Origin: Turnera subulata
Taxonomy: Eukaryota; Streptophyta; Magnoliopsida; Malpighiales; Passifloraceae
Assembly (NCBI GenBank): GCA_028386065.3
Contig: JAKUCV010006258.1
Location: 70,622 to 134,621, forward strand
Direction: 5' to 3'
Length of the DNA stretch: 64,000 nucleotides
Made by a program: the position numbers and the translations under genes. Position 1 is the stretch's first letter. Each line of letters starts with the position of its first letter. Shown in pieces: positions 1 through 12,416 of the stretch. The notes below the pieces were generated by a model. That model was not told the DNA's origin. It did not search any database and worked only from the letters and a program-made list of their open reading frames with translations.

Positions 1-672
1 TTGTGCGGAAAAAGAAATAAATTGTGAGATATAAAGCACGGTTTGTAGCACAAGGTCTTACCCAAACGACCTGGTATTAATTGTGAGGACATATACTCCC
101 CTGTGGTGGATGCAATTATTTTTGATAAATCTGGGATTATATGAAAAGAATTAGAAATGCATCTGATGGATGCCATTACAGCCTATTTTTACGGATCCAT
201 AAGTTATGACATATGCATGAGAATCCCTGAAGGATTCAAGTTGCTTGAAGCAATTAATTTTTGGGAATATACAAAATTAAATTAAATTGATCTATACATG
301 GTTTGAACCAATTGGACATGTATGGCATAAATAAGTATATGCATGAAATTTCTATTATTACTTATGTTGATGATTCATATATGTGAATTTCCATTATTTT
401 TGTGATTTAAATATTTTTGAAACTCCTGAAGAAGCTTCCAAATACCGTGCTATGATCGGTCCTGAAGTACCTTATCAAATAAAATTTATATTACTAGTAA
501 CATGAAGCCTGAAGCTTTTGCCATAAGCCTATTGGCAAGATATGATTTTACTCTTATCTTCGGGATAGAATAGACATGATATTATATTAACCCTGTAAGT
601 CCGAAGAGAATATAGTTGGTTTTGCAGATGCATGTCCTTTATTTGATCCACATAAAGCACAGACGGACATCT
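1..672 (+). pseudogene. Ty1/copia reverse transcriptase remnant, first part
   Basis: Decayed copia pol, readable only by shifting frame. The stretch near 1-240 resembles the reverse transcriptase of the minus-strand copia element at 24.9-31.0 kb: a VRKxK start, a YKARLVAQGF-like block, a YSPV(V/M)DA block, then MRIPEGFK. Around 610-672 the connection to RNase H follows (ACYLFDPHKAQTDI). Stops and small deletions are everywhere, so it cannot be functional. It is cut at 672 by a solo LTR and resumes at 3884. The left end of the element lies outside the window. Confidence 0.85.
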
Positions 673-2104
673 TGTAACGCCCCGGATTTTCATAATTTGA
701 TTTTTTTTGAAATTTTCGAAATTTTTATTCCAATTTTGCCCTTGAGGAATTTCCGGATTTTTGGACTAGGAAAAATAAATTATTTTACCTTAGTTATATC
801 AATATTAAGTCGTTAGTGTGATGGGTACGGCTTTCGTTGGAGTCAAAATGTGTTTCGGGATGAAACCCGGGGTTTACCGTAGTTTTGGACTAAACTACGT
901 CGTTTTGGGTAAAGGGAAAAGAAAAAAAAACAACAAAACCCACAAACCCTAGCGGGCGTTGAGCAAGGGCGAGTTGACCGCGCCTTAGTCCAAAACGACG
1001 TCGTTTTGGACCAGGCCGGCCAACCCTAACTCCCTTCTCTTTTTCTTTCTTTTCTCTTCACTTCTCTTTCTTTCTTCCTTCTCGTCTCACCCCGACGGCA
1101 CCTCCCTCCTTCTTCTTCCTCTCTATCTCTCTCTCGTCATCAACAACATCTCACACACTCCCCTTCTCCTCGCCGTGTCACCACACGCAACCTTGCTTCG
1201 TCTCTCTCGCCGCGACTGGTGCACGCCGCCGCCGCCGCCACCGCTGTAGTCGGGAAGGGAAGGAGCCACAAGCACGGGTGAGTTTCCTTGCTGCTTCTCC
1301 TCCGTCTTCTCCTCTTTTCTTACTCTTCTCGGTTTCTGATTTCTTCCCGGCTTGTGTGTTGGTTGTTGTTGTTGGCTTTGGGGTGGCCGGACGGTGGCGG
1401 GTTTGTGGTTATTGGTGGCGGTTGTGGCGGTTGTTTGTGTGTGTTTGGATGATGCGTGTGGCTGGTGGCTTTGTGTTGTTGATGGCCGGCAATGGTTGCC
1501 GTCACGTGGTGGCTTCCGAAATGGTGGTGTTGTTTGTCTTGTCTCGGGTTACAGGTTGTCTACGGGCAGTGGGTCGCTGGTGTTGGTGGTTGCTGTGGTG
1601 GTGTTGTGTTCGGGGCAAAGGCTCGTTTGCTGCTGTTTCATGGATCCGGGCAGGTCCGGCGTGGGCAGTGTCTCCCGGTAAGCATTTCTGTCGTTTCTAT
1701 TTTTCGTTTTAGTTTTCCTCGTGTGATTGGGTTGCTGTTTTAGAGTTGATTGAATTGGTTTTGGGCTGTGGCAGTGTTGTTGTTGGGTTGGTTCTGGCAG
1801 TTTGGGTGAATTTCGGCAAGGTCACCGGAATCCGGCGAGGCTCGAGAATTTTCCGGCAAGGGCTCGGGTTTGGCTCCGACAAGGCAGAATATTTCCGGCT
1901 TGAGGGTATCTTTTCTTTGTTATGTTTTAATCTCATTCATGACATGTATAATTAAACAAGTACTTTCATGTATCGGGAATACCGGGCTAGTGGAAACCGT
2001 GTGTGGGGGTGTGAGAGTGTGTGGCCGAAAATTTACCGACACGGGTAGAACCATAGGCCGGGAACACTTGGGCTCGGGAATGACCTTAGAGCGGTATTTA
2101 GATA

Positions 2105-2430
2105 AAACCGGGCCCAGGCCCAACTAACTGACTTTAAAGACCTTGAGACTTGGTGGACCTTAAGATATGGGCTTGAGGCCCAATGACTTAATTGGATAAC
2201 CTTTGGACTTGGGTAACGGGCTTTAAGCCCAACTTCATAATGGGCTTTAGGCCCGGGATTCGATTTTGGACTTAGATGGGCTTTAGGCCCGGGGACTCGT
2301 TATGGACTTTAAGGAATGGGCTTTAAGCCCAAATTCATATATTGGGATAATTACAGACTTGTAGAAGTGGGCTTTAGGCCCCGATAGGTTATTTTGAGTT
2401 TAGATGGGCTTAAGCCCGGTTAACCCTAGA
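2105..2430 (+). repeat. Array of short inverted motifs inside solo LTR copy 1
   Basis: Roughly nine degenerate copies of a self-complementary motif of the form GGGCTTTAGGCCC / GGGCTTTAAGCCC, spaced about 30-50 bases apart and separated by 'tggactta'-like spacers. Each can form a small hairpin. The equivalent stretch of the second copy (15718-15905) has the same arrangement with fewer units, so the array belongs to the LTR family. Confidence 0.75.
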
Positions 2431-3117
2431 TCCTTGTCTTTTGGAGTTTTTGTGGGGAGATATACCCTTTTGGGCTTAGACCCTGAAATTGCATAACCGG
2501 GTAGTTTGGGTCAAGTTTCACTCAGTTGAGCATATAGGTATCATGCATGCATGGTTTGTGATAATTGTTTTGTAATATTTGTGTGCCGGTATTCAGGCAC
2601 GGGTAATACCTCGGGAGCTGGAGGATCTATTTTGGGGAAAGCTCCACAGGATCATCGTCGTTGAGGTGACTTTATAAGTCTTTTTATGTTTGTATGCATG
2701 TGCTTGTTAGATTGGTCTGTTTGAGTTGCATGCCTTGTTTGCTAACATGCTGTGATCTGTATTGTGTGCCTATGTGTTACTATTTGCCGGATGGGTATGA
2801 TTTTAAATTGTTGTGGAATATAACATGTGGAGTGATTTTGGGTGATCTGTGTGATGTACTGTGGGTTGGAAACCCGGATGTTTGATTGAGATAATAATTC
2901 ACACAACCCTGTTAATTCACAACTCTTGGCACACATGAACTTATAAGTATGAATAAGAATAATGTACAGTAGAAGATAGGCTACTGTGTGCTGATGACCG
3001 GTTGGTTCGAGCGGGAAGTGATACCCCTCGGGTTTGCATGCGGGATAGCATGGTATATGCGGTTTAGCATATGGGTTTGTGATGACCGGTTTCTACCTCC
3101 CCCTTTCTACCTCCCTC

Positions 3118-3145
3118 GTTCTCTCTGTCTCTCTCTCTCTCTATG
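3118..3145 (+). repeat. CT-rich microsatellite in the solo LTR
   Basis: A run of (TC)n interrupted by one G. It is shared with the second LTR copy at about 16609-16630, where the upstream 'ctacctccct' unit is also repeated. Confidence 0.8.
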
Positions 3146-3883
3146 GTGATATTTGGGCTTTATACCTGGTTATATTGGGCTTTCGCCCTGGTTGTCTCAT
3201 GAGACGGGACCGAGCTCGACGCACACAGTAAGGGGCCCTAAATAATATATATATAGTAATAAAACTTAACACACAACAGATGAAAAATATAAACTGTCTG
3301 CTTTATGAGGTTGGCATGTTAGTACTGATTATTGTGTGTTTGCTTACTTGTGTTTGTTGCTCTACTTTCCTTTCGAACTTGCTTTGCACACCTACATAAC
3401 TAGATTTATACTGCTCACTGAGTAGGCGACACACATAATCGCCACCGTTGTTTTTCAGACTCTTAGTTAGCGTGCAGTCTCTCTCTTCCTTTCCGGAGTA
3501 CAGACGTGGTTATCCCAGCAGGTAGCTGTGCTTCTTCTCCCGGTTGGATCCATAGAGCCGACTTGCATATCATATTTCTCTTTTGTTTTTATTTTATCCT
3601 TATCTTCCGCTGCATTGGATTTAGTTGAGATGTCTTTATTGATTTTGAATTCTTTATCGGCGGGTTGCCGGGGATTTGATACCTGATGATGTTTCGGCGG
3701 ATTGCCGGGTTGTCTTATGGCTTGATAAGCCTGTTTTCTCTTGTTCTTTATGACATCTCTTTATTAAGATTTTCAGATAATGTTGGTATTGGATTTCGTG
3801 TCCCGGGTTTCAGGGGCATTTTGGTAAATTCCTTTTGGTTGAGTATTCTGTTTGTACAATTGAGACACGGGTGTTTCACATCT

Positions 3884-4244
3884 GCTACAACTTTACACAT
3901 GAAATTACTATATCATCGGGACCACAAAAGCAAGAGGGCAAGGAAGATGCTCCAATAACAAATTATGAAGATAATGCTGCCTACATTGTCCAATTAAAGT
4001 AGTAATGTATCAAAAGTTATCGGACAAAGCATACGTCACCAGAAGTTGACAAGGATAATTGGCATGCAACGACATCAAGAAATCAAGAGAGGCCAAAATG
4101 AGGGGGAGTAGAATACGCACTGCACTCTTTTTTCCTTCACCAAGTTTTTATCTCATTGAGTTTTTCTTGGTAAAGGTTTTTAATGAGGCAGTTATCCCAA
4201 AAAAAGAGTATTCTACCCAAAGTACAACAGCATTCAAGGAGGAA
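3884..4244 (+). pseudogene. Copia remnant resumed: RNase H end, 3' untranslated part and polypurine tract
   Basis: Continues the element broken at 672. A YEDNAAYIVQLK block matches the YEDNVVCIAQLK block of the minus-strand copia at about 25.75 kb. A conserved 3' stretch around 4093-4190 (gagggggagtagaatacg and following) is also present in that element, so the two belong to the same family. A purine-rich tract (4233-4244) precedes the 3' LTR. Coding capacity is lost. Confidence 0.8.
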
Positions 4245-4410
4245 TGTTATAAAACATGTAATACTATACGTGAATTACTGTTGTACCTACCTACTTAGTA
4301 TATATAATGCACTAAATCAATAAAAATATTAAGCTGATTCCGCTCTTCCCCTTCACATTTCTCCTCTTCATTCTTACAGAGAAATATCAGTTACCCACGT
4401 TATTCATATC
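4245..4410 (+). mobile_element. 3' LTR remnant of the copia element
   Basis: Starts TGTTATAAAACATG directly after the polypurine tract. It is short and A/T-rich, with an AATCAATAAAAATATTAAGC stretch and a CT-rich end typical of small copia LTRs. The right end is not fixed, because no CA end with a target duplication could be paired. Confidence 0.6.
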
Positions 4411-5933
4411 AGTTACAAAGCATGAAGCCATGAACCAACACATGTGACTAGTATACATATTAAATCAAAGACGCAATTCTGGTGTAAGTTTGGGATGACA
4501 CATGCCATCTTTTACAAAAATAAGAATTCTTTGTAGTGTCAATTTGGATATGTGGTATTTTGTCAATAAACAAATAGATATACTATTAAATTATTCTTAA
4601 TATGACAATTAAATATTTAAGAAACCTTTTTAAAATTCCAGAAAAAAGTGTCTTTCCATTTTCCTACTATAATATTGCTATTTAGTCAAAAACATTCGGA
4701 CATGTGTATTGTAATAAAGAATATAAAATACACAATGTAGAATATGAAATATTACAAAGAAATGTGAACCAAATCTTAGAAACCAAAATGTGAGTTTGCT
4801 AATTAATGCTTACATACATACTTAAATAAAACCTAGCTACATTAATGTCTTGTCAAAACTAAAAGGTCTTTTATCAAAAAAAAAACATTAAAGGGTCACA
4901 TGTATTTAATACTACAACTATCATTTGTATTATAAAAAGAAGATTAACCATATACCTAATGTGATCATAATTGTAAAGTAAGTTTATTTGAGAAACCTAT
5001 ATTCATTTTGCTACTAAACGTAATAGTACCTTTTTTTCTTTCAGATTGGTTTTACTATGTTTAGGGAAAGTTCCAAAATTGTTGTTCATCCGCATCCAAG
5101 AAAAAATCTAGAGGCAAACTAGGGAGGACTTTAGGTATACTTCCAAATTTTCTCAACATATATACTTACTTTTTTCTATTTTATTATTACTCTATAAGGC
5201 TATTTTTAACTTTTTTGTAAATATCTTAAATTCTTTTAATGATTGCAGACATGTGTAAACTTTCTTTTTCAACCAAGTAGAATAATCCCTTCATATTCTT
5301 ACCAAATGGATTTTCTATTGTTATATTGAATTATTCTTTGGCAACGATGTAATTTCTCATCTCCTTTTCTCTCCTCCCTCAAAAAATAAAATAAGAAAAA
5401 AATCAGTTACCTAAATGAGCGAAGTAGGTTTTCCTGAATAAAAGCTACACACCGTTAAAATAAAAAATAAATAATAGTCAATCTAATAAAAGAATATTGG
5501 TATTTTAATTTTTAAAAGAATTTAATTTAAAATTAATATTATATAATCAAACTCTATTACAAAATGAATATGCTAACATTAGTTCTCCAGGAACAGCCAC
5601 TTTTTGTTTGCATACCTTAGGTTACCTGAATGAATGAAATGAACGACACCTTCTGTTGGAAAAAAAAAAAAATAATTGAGTTCTGTAAAATGATACTTCA
5701 CTCACTCTAGTAGTGCATCATAAAACGATCATAGAGGATAAACATAAACAGCTGTAATAGCACACCTTTCTACGAATTTTCTCAGTAAAATGAAATAAGC
5801 ATATACATGGAAGATCACTCATCCAATAGGTTACAAAGTGGCAAAGTAGAAACAGCTACAAACATGGACAAACTGAGAAAGCCGAGGCAGACCTATACAA
5901 ACAGCTTTATTTTCTGGTTATCCTGAAGACAAG
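4411..5933. other. A/T-rich intergenic sequence
   Basis: No convincing coding stretch, LTR end or RNA gene was found on either strand. It borders the 3' end of the minus-strand acetyltransferase gene, so its right part presumably holds that gene's 3' UTR and polyadenylation signals. Confidence 0.5.
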
Positions 5934-8900
5934 TTACACACATTCATAACCAATACACTCGGTTGTGAGGTTTCTTTTATTTTGCATACACATAAGAGAA
6001 TGATCTTCTTTACACTTGGGCAACTTTGGCAGCTTTTGGTCTGTCCTCTTCAGCCTTGAAGCTACCGACTTGAGAACAGTCCCCAAGTAACTCAAAACAG
6101 CTGTTACCGCCTCCCTGCATGCAAATAAATGGAAATCCTCAGCAATAACAATTTACCTCCTAAAAGTAGAACAACTACGACGAGAATTTCTGGCACAATG
6201 ACGTCTTCCCTAGGAGACGAGAATGAATATGCACCATGAATTATATTGTATCAAAATGGATACCCTAACAGAAACCAGCTAAATAATGCAACTTTAACTG
6301 TGCAAAATTCTGGCACTACAGGACTATCGTAATCATCAAATTGCACAAAGAATATTATCCATCGAAAGCCCCAACAGAGCTGCTAACGGATGGAATCAAG
6401 CCAAGGGCATGGATTCAATCAAATTGAAAACAGTGCATTACTATGGAAACTTGTTGGTAGTTATTTATCACTACCAACGTAGTCACTCTGTGTTATTATT
6501 CAAAGCCAGACCGCCACTCATTCTGTGTTATTATTCAAAGCCAGCCTGCCACACTAGGTTTTCCATCCTTCCTCTCCATCTCCAAAGGTTCCCTACTTCA
6601 TGTTGGAAAAAAATCTTCCTTTATAACCCATTCCTATACAAAGTATTTTCAATTATGGAAACAAAAAGTGCATCTAGCTCATACAACAACTAACTCCAAG
6701 AAATAATCTAGCCCATTAAAAAACATAAAGAAATTAAAAAATCGAGGATAGTTCCTATAGATAGTTGACCACATAAAGCTACTAAAGGTTGTGACATCTT
6801 CCCTTATTTATTCCATCTTCAGCTCCATACTGTCTTAGGACATTTAGCAGGTGAAATCCTATGGCACAATTGTGGGAAACAAAGGCCATTTGGTTCTCCA
6901 ACCTGGAAGTTAAATAGAGCATCTAGTTTAAAATTGACTATAATCAAGTGCCACACCAGACATTCCCAAATGAAGATTTCATGACAGTGCAAGATACAGA
7001 TGGCATGCCAATTATATCAACCTGCAACTAATTTAAATGCATTAAAGCGCACAAACTACCTATATATATTTATATATATATATAGACATGCACATGCATG
7101 TGGGTGAGGTTGTGTGTGCGTGGAGAGAATGCTTGTGTGTATGTGTGCCCATAAGCCTGTCAAACTAATTTGAAAGAATTAATGCTCTTTGATCAATTAT
7201 TTTAACACTGCAAATGTTATCTTCTAAAATCTACATAATTTTTCTAAAACGCTTTCCAAGAAACAAGTAGTATTCTCATACTCCAGTAATTAATATCTAA
7301 TTTACAGTAATTAATATCTAATTTAAAATTTAGTGTTGATGAAAGTTCAATATCTCACATGTTCTAAGTTCCATGTTAGATGATAGCAGCATGTTTTCAT
7401 TTTGATTTGAATTTGAACGAGAGCGCTATTCAGCCAAAAAAAAAACTTAATATATTTCATTATCCAAGATAAACAAATAAATGGCAACATTGTTAATAAA
7501 CATAAAGTAGGATTATTTAATACAAATGAAGGATGTTTTCTACTAAAGCTGTGTTAACGTCCTAACTGCAGCCAAAAAAACTTTTAACATATTTTTTGTA
7601 AAAGATTTAGAATTTCACAAAAGAATTCAGCAAATAGAGAACTGAAAGAATAGTTTGGCTTTCAGGTGGCAATTATGTTGCATGTCAAAGTGGTGGAGGA
7701 TCTTGTGTTATGTGGCATCCACAAATGTTAGTTTTACTTGACACATGACAGTCCAACTAGAAAAGCGAATTCATCAGGCTTAGCGAAGCTAAACCATAAC
7801 ATTACAAAACAGTACGCAAGGTAGCGTGAATTACCAGCTCAGCGACATGAACCAAAACTACAAAATGATTATTAGTGCTGAGTTAACTATGGCGTAAAAT
7901 GTATAATTAAAGCAGTACGCAAGGTAGCATGAATTACCAGGAAATTCTAAGCAGAAAATGCAATTTATAAAACAAGAAAAAAGAAAAGAACACAGCAGTG
8001 AACTTACAACGGCGAGCAAGGAGAACGACCTCCATTTACGTAGTAAACGAATAAGTATGAATCATAATGCTGCCCATTGATTAGGTAAAAACCTTGCAAC
8101 CTTCGTATGCACTTGAATGACATTTTCTTGTACAAATGGATAGCAGCAATATTGTACGAAATCACGTGCAAGTAAACTGCACGGCATGTTGAAATGCTTG
8201 CAGCATATTTGATGACCTCCCGTATAAGAGAAGTTGCTGAGATAAAAGGGGAAAATAATATTGATCTTCTTGAAAGAAAAGCTTCAAAAGACATTTACAC
8301 ATGCAAGTTTCTTACAGCACAAAGGACTTCCTACCTATTCCACGATTTCTGTAGGCTTCTACCACTCCAAGTGTCAAAATGTAGACTAAAGTTTGATCTG
8401 GTCTTGAGGGGTCATATCTTAGCAGATCGCCAATCTGCAGGAAGATATTGTGCAACAAATATCATAAAAGCAGATTCAAGTAGCATGCCAGGAACAATAA
8501 CATTTCAATCAGACTATTCGGAAGTAAGAATAAACATCATGTTTGGGTAACGTAGTGCAAACTGAACATAAAACTACAGCTATTCAAAAGAAGAAACGAT
8601 TTCCAGGTTTTGTCACTCGATATAAATGAAGCATATACAAGGTCAAGTTATCCAGTCCAAGTAATTCATTTTCCTCATACATTATCTTAAATTGCTTTCA
8701 GGAATAGTGTTCCATCCAGACACAGTTTCCCACTTTAACCTCATACACCACTGACTTGGGCGGCAGGGGCCTGAGGGACCATGGTGGTTCCCTCTGGACC
8801 ACCCATGCAACATCATAAAACAAGTGCACAACAAAAAGGTCCAGTAAATATATTTGAATTGCAAAATTTAGTTAAAGGCATAGATGTAAGCCATACCCTT

Positions 8901-9274
8901 AAAACGTAGAAGACCCACCTCACTTTCTTTTGCAAGCACGATCCGAGCAGTAACAAATCCAATTAGTTCATTATTATTGTCATTAGGTCGACTGCAATCT
9001 ACAGCTGCCCAGGACACAATATCACGTTCATTTACAACATTTTGGAAGAACTCTGACTCATACCTGAACAGTCAAACGCACTCCCATAAGGAAACTAAAC
9101 AACCTTTATTAGTATAAGCTAAAGGATACAGAAAAGAATAAGGATATTAAACAGATTTGTTGTGCACCTAATGGGAAACACATCCGCATGAATTTTCTCT
9201 AAAATTTCCAAGTCAGAGGGTTGTATAGGCCTGTAGCGTATGGTCGGACGGTGACAAATTTTGGAGATTACCAT
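5934..9274 (-). CDS. NAA60: NAA60/MCC1-like GNAT N-acetyltransferase, five coding exons
   Basis: Coding exons on the minus strand are 9274-9168, 9063-8919, 8434-8335, 8236-8008 and 6114-5934. All introns are GT..AG, the phases join exactly, and the protein is 253 residues with a TAA stop. The acetyl-CoA motif YRNRGIATSLI is at about 112-122, YIL at 102-104 and YLHVI at 139-143. In human NAA60 the last two carry the catalytic Tyr and His. A family-specific block FYLINGQHYDSYLFVYYVNGGRSPCSP spans about 167-193 (quoted in parts: FYLINGQHYD, SYLFVYYVNG, GRSPCSP). The tail from about 195 (LEAVTAVLSYLGTVLKSVAS) could be an amphipathic membrane helix, as in NAA60. Known relatives acetylate protein N-termini at membranes; Arabidopsis MCC1 is linked to histone acetylation and meiotic crossover control. 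No frameshift or lost key residue is visible. NAA60 and MCC1 paralogues cannot be told apart here. Confidence 0.93.
6115..8007 (-). other. Large intron 4 of the acetyltransferase gene, with small duplications
   Basis: A 1.9-kb intron with no coding content. It holds a tandem duplication of about 41 bases at 6482-6552 (unit containing ctgtgttattattcaaagcc). A 21-base direct repeat lies at about 7285-7326. A (TA)n microsatellite is at about 7061-7083. A 28-base repeat (cagtacgcaaggtagc and following) occurs at 7811 and again at 7913. None looks like a known element. Confidence 0.7.
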
Positions 9275-10140
9275 GAAGGTTTTGTCCTTTATCCCTGGCG
9301 AATGGAAATAGCTAAAATGGGAAGGTATGCACTTCTTTCATCTGCAACACATCAATGAAGATCTCCATTAGTGACAAAGTGCCAAATTTTCCATTCCATA
9401 ATCCTATTTACGAGAGAAAAACACACAGAGACATGAAGAAAGGCGATGCCAGGACATATAGAGAACTGTGAAGTGAAATCTGTAATGAAAAACTTAAAAT
9501 TCAATAATTGTTCTTATAGCTCTCTAACGTCTGACATTCAAGAAAAACTTATCTTCCATCTCTAGTTTTAATGAGCTAACTCACTATGAGCTTCTCCAAT
9601 ACAGATTATGCATACTGAACCTCCACTTAATCAATCAATCAGTCAACAAATCATGCTTATATACATAACAATAAGATTGATAGAACAAATCAAACCAGGA
9701 TTGAATTCATGAACAAATTAATATAGAATATGAAAAAAAGAAAAAAGAACACACAAAACACAAAAAGAATAAGATTGATTAGGACCCAAATTCCTCGAAT
9801 CAAAGAATGGATTTAGGAACCCTTTTTCCCCAATTGAACATCAGAGAAAGGGATTGCGTTAACAAAATCAACCAAACAATCAAAGCTTAAGCCTTTACTA
9901 GAAGTTACCCAGTGTTCAAGGAAAGAAAGGAATCCGATGAGTATAGATCTGGCCACCGGCTTTTGGGTTTAGCGTCGAGGTGGGTGTGGGCCAGGGTCTG
10001 AGTCTTCGCTATAGCATCAAAGAATTAAGGGAACCCAAGAATACGACGACGAAGAAGAAGAGTATCAAAGGGGCAAGGCAACGAACACGGGGTCTGCTGC
10101 GTTTTTGTGGCGATATTCGCACTCCTTTTCTTTTCTTTTT
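9275..10140 (-). promoter_or_regulatory. 5' leader with probable UTR intron and promoter of the acetyltransferase gene
   Basis: Reading the minus strand, a possible splice acceptor (tgttgcag) sits near 9350 and a possible donor (GGGTAACTTC) near 9917, suggesting a non-coding first exon at about 9918-10080 and a 5'-UTR intron. The first in-frame ATG is at 9274. A pyrimidine/T-rich stretch around 10128-10150 marks the upstream edge. The exon limits are inferred without transcript data. Confidence 0.45.
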
Positions 10141-11157
10141 TTTTTTTTACCAAATTGACACATCTACCCTCCAACTTACATTATTATTGTTTTTTTTTTA
10201 TGAGTACCCTCCAACTTATATGTTTTTTCAGGATAACCACTCCGCGAATCCTATAACTTTTCCCGAAAACTCATTTGAGTCCTAAAATCAAAAAAAGACT
10301 CATTCGAGTCTTACAAAATTCAAAAGTAACAGCAAATGAGTCCCCGTCCAATTTTCTGTCAAATTTTTGCTGACCTGGCCGTTATATGATTACGTGGAAA
10401 ATGAGATAAACCAAATAAAAAAAAAATGTCAACAGATGATTCAAAATTTGAAATTATGTTTGATTAACGTTCAACTAATTACAATTAGCAGGAATTAAAG
10501 TTTAAATGGTGGTTAGGTGAAATTAAATCCACGATTACTCGTCCATCTAACCCCACTTGAACTATTCGCACTAACTTCAACCCGTTCAACTGACCGGCTC
10601 TTCTTCCTTCTTCCTCATTTCTTCGTCCTTCTTCCTTGCCCTAATCGTTCCCAACTGCAACCCCAACCATATCCACTAACAGGAAAATGGGAGAGGCTCG
10701 ACTGAGAGTGGAGAGTTGACAGCGGTCGATAAGAACCCCAAACTGAGGCGAGCGATAAAACCCAGTAACGAAAGAAACAAAGATCGAGATACGGAGATGT
10801 TGGGTTTGGACGAAGAAACCATTTGTTGAAATTGAGAAGACCGATCGACGACAATAGTAAGATGAGGTGAGTTCATGCAGTTCATTATATAGATGAAGGA
10901 TAATGCATATAGTCTGTTTTATTTACTCGATTGTGAAGTGTGTTTTGGGTGAAATTTTCTGGTATTGACTGGGCATATAAGTAATTTTTGGCATGGGTAG
11001 CTATGTGGGGCTAGGTTAGGGTTACAGTTAGGGCTAGGGTTTCATGTTCAACAACCAATATGCATGTGTATATGTAGTCCCTGATGGTGGGGGTATTGTT
11101 GTGTTTGCTTATGTTTTTGTCGGAAAGGCTGATTTAGGTATTTTGTTTTGATTCAGG
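10141..11157 (+). other. Probable 5' terminal and leader region of a Mutator-like element
   Basis: Lies between the acetyltransferase promoter and the first MULE reading frame. It contains repeated phrases (accctccaactta twice; actcatttgagtc / actcattcgagtc) of the kind found at MULE termini. I could not pair a terminal inverted repeat or a 9-bp target duplication, because the right end of the element is not in the neighbourhood. The left limit is therefore uncertain. Confidence 0.35.
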
Positions 11158-11961
11158 ATGGGTTTGGTTCATTTATTCTACGGTGAAGTTCTTATTGTTC
11201 AAGATGATCTACTATATGATGGAGGTTTCAAGATTTCCACTAAGATCGATGGAGAAAGATTCAACTACTGGTCAATTAAAGATTGGGCTGACGAGGTTGG
11301 TGTTCTGAATCAAACAGGGTATGCGTACGAGACTTTTGGTTCCAATACTCTCAAGCTTGTTGAAGAGAGTGATGATTGCGTCTTGGACATAGTGTCCATG
11401 GTGGAGAAGGGTGATATATATTTTGTCATATTTTACGAGGGCGCACTTGGAGTACCCGCAAATGAGCACATTATCCCAAATGTGCACACAGTCCTTAGGT
11501 ATGCAAATGTGCAAACTGTTGAGAATGAAGGAGTTGGTGAAGTTGAAAGTGAGGCGGTGCAAGTTCCGCAGGAAGTTCTACCATTGATTGTTGCTCAGGT
11601 TCCAATTCATGATCTTGTAGAAAATGTAGATGGAGCTGCAGTATTAGATGGGATTGACATTGGGGTGCAGAATACAGAAGGCATTGTTGGAGAGGATTTG
11701 GAGGTAGAAGGCATTGTTCCAAAAATAGATGATCCTGATATTCATGATGATGAGAATGCTAGGAATGAAAATATGGAAGCTACAGATGGCATTGTTGGAG
11801 AGAATATTGAGGTAGATGGGGGAAATGAGGTTATAGTATTAGATGGCGATGGTGGTCAGCATCAACAAGTGGATGTGTTGTTAAATGTTGTAGATGAAGT
11901 GGTTGCTGTTAGACATGATGGTGATGGCGATAATGGATATAATGAAAGGGCTGAGGATTGA
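11158..11961 (+). pseudogene. MULE transposase, N-terminal region
   Basis: Open frame of 267 codons starting MGLVHLFYGEVL. The first 95 residues resemble the N-terminal part of MURA-type plant transposases (a short beta-rich segment followed by 'DDCVLDIVSMV...GDIYFVIFYEG'). The remainder is an acidic linker with three repeated 'GIVGE(D/N)(L/I)EV' segments. It ends at a TGA, and the linker resumes in another frame at about 11958-12255. In an active element it would be the front of one long transposase. Confidence 0.7.
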
Positions 11962-12416
11962 CCCAACTGTCTGTGAATACAGTGGTGAATAGGTGGAATG
12001 AAGTTGGAGAATGTGCTGCTGCTAGAAGAAATGGGCTGCGGAATGATGTTGGAGAATCCAGTGGTTCTGCTACTACAAGAAATAGGCAGAACCAAAGTGT
12101 TTCAGACACAATAGTGGTTGACCCTAGGTGGATAACTGACAAGAGACCTCCTAATACGGATTGGTCATCTTTTACTAATGTGACAATGGATCCAGAATCC
12201 ATTGGTGAAGCATTTGATCAAGATTATGATCCAAATAACGATTATAAAGAATAAATTGGAGGAGAAGAAGAGCATGAAGGACAAGAAGTTGATGAAGGAC
12301 TAGAAGAAGATGAAGGATGTGAGACTGAAGGCGAAGATGCAGAAACTGATTCTGACATTCATGCATCTGATGCATTTGACGAGGAGATAGTAGAGGCAAG
12401 AGCGGGACGTTACAAT

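Larger units (their letters stand above)
673..3878 (+). mobile_element. Solo LTR, about 3.2 kb, probable Ty3/gypsy (copy 1)
   Basis: Starts TGTAACGCCCCGG and ends ACACGGGTGTTTCA, so it has the TG...CA ends of an LTR. The 5 bases before it (catct, 668-672) are repeated exactly after it (3879-3883), and the copia remnant continues across the join. No internal retroelement sequence is present, so this is a solo LTR left by LTR-LTR recombination. A second copy with the same ends lies at 14306-17368. The small open frames inside it are not conserved between the two copies and I do not call genes. Family assignment to gypsy rests on length and on loose likeness to the gypsy LTR at 33 kb, and is inference. 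Confidence 0.9.

Noticed and set aside
1278..1743. Overlapping open frames in the GC-rich part of solo LTR copy 1
   Set aside because: They are Val/Trp/Cys-rich low-complexity frames, not preserved in the second LTR copy, and lack any domain.
8194..8550. Plus-strand open frame of 118 codons
   Set aside because: It is the shadow of exons 3 and 4 of the minus-strand acetyltransferase gene.
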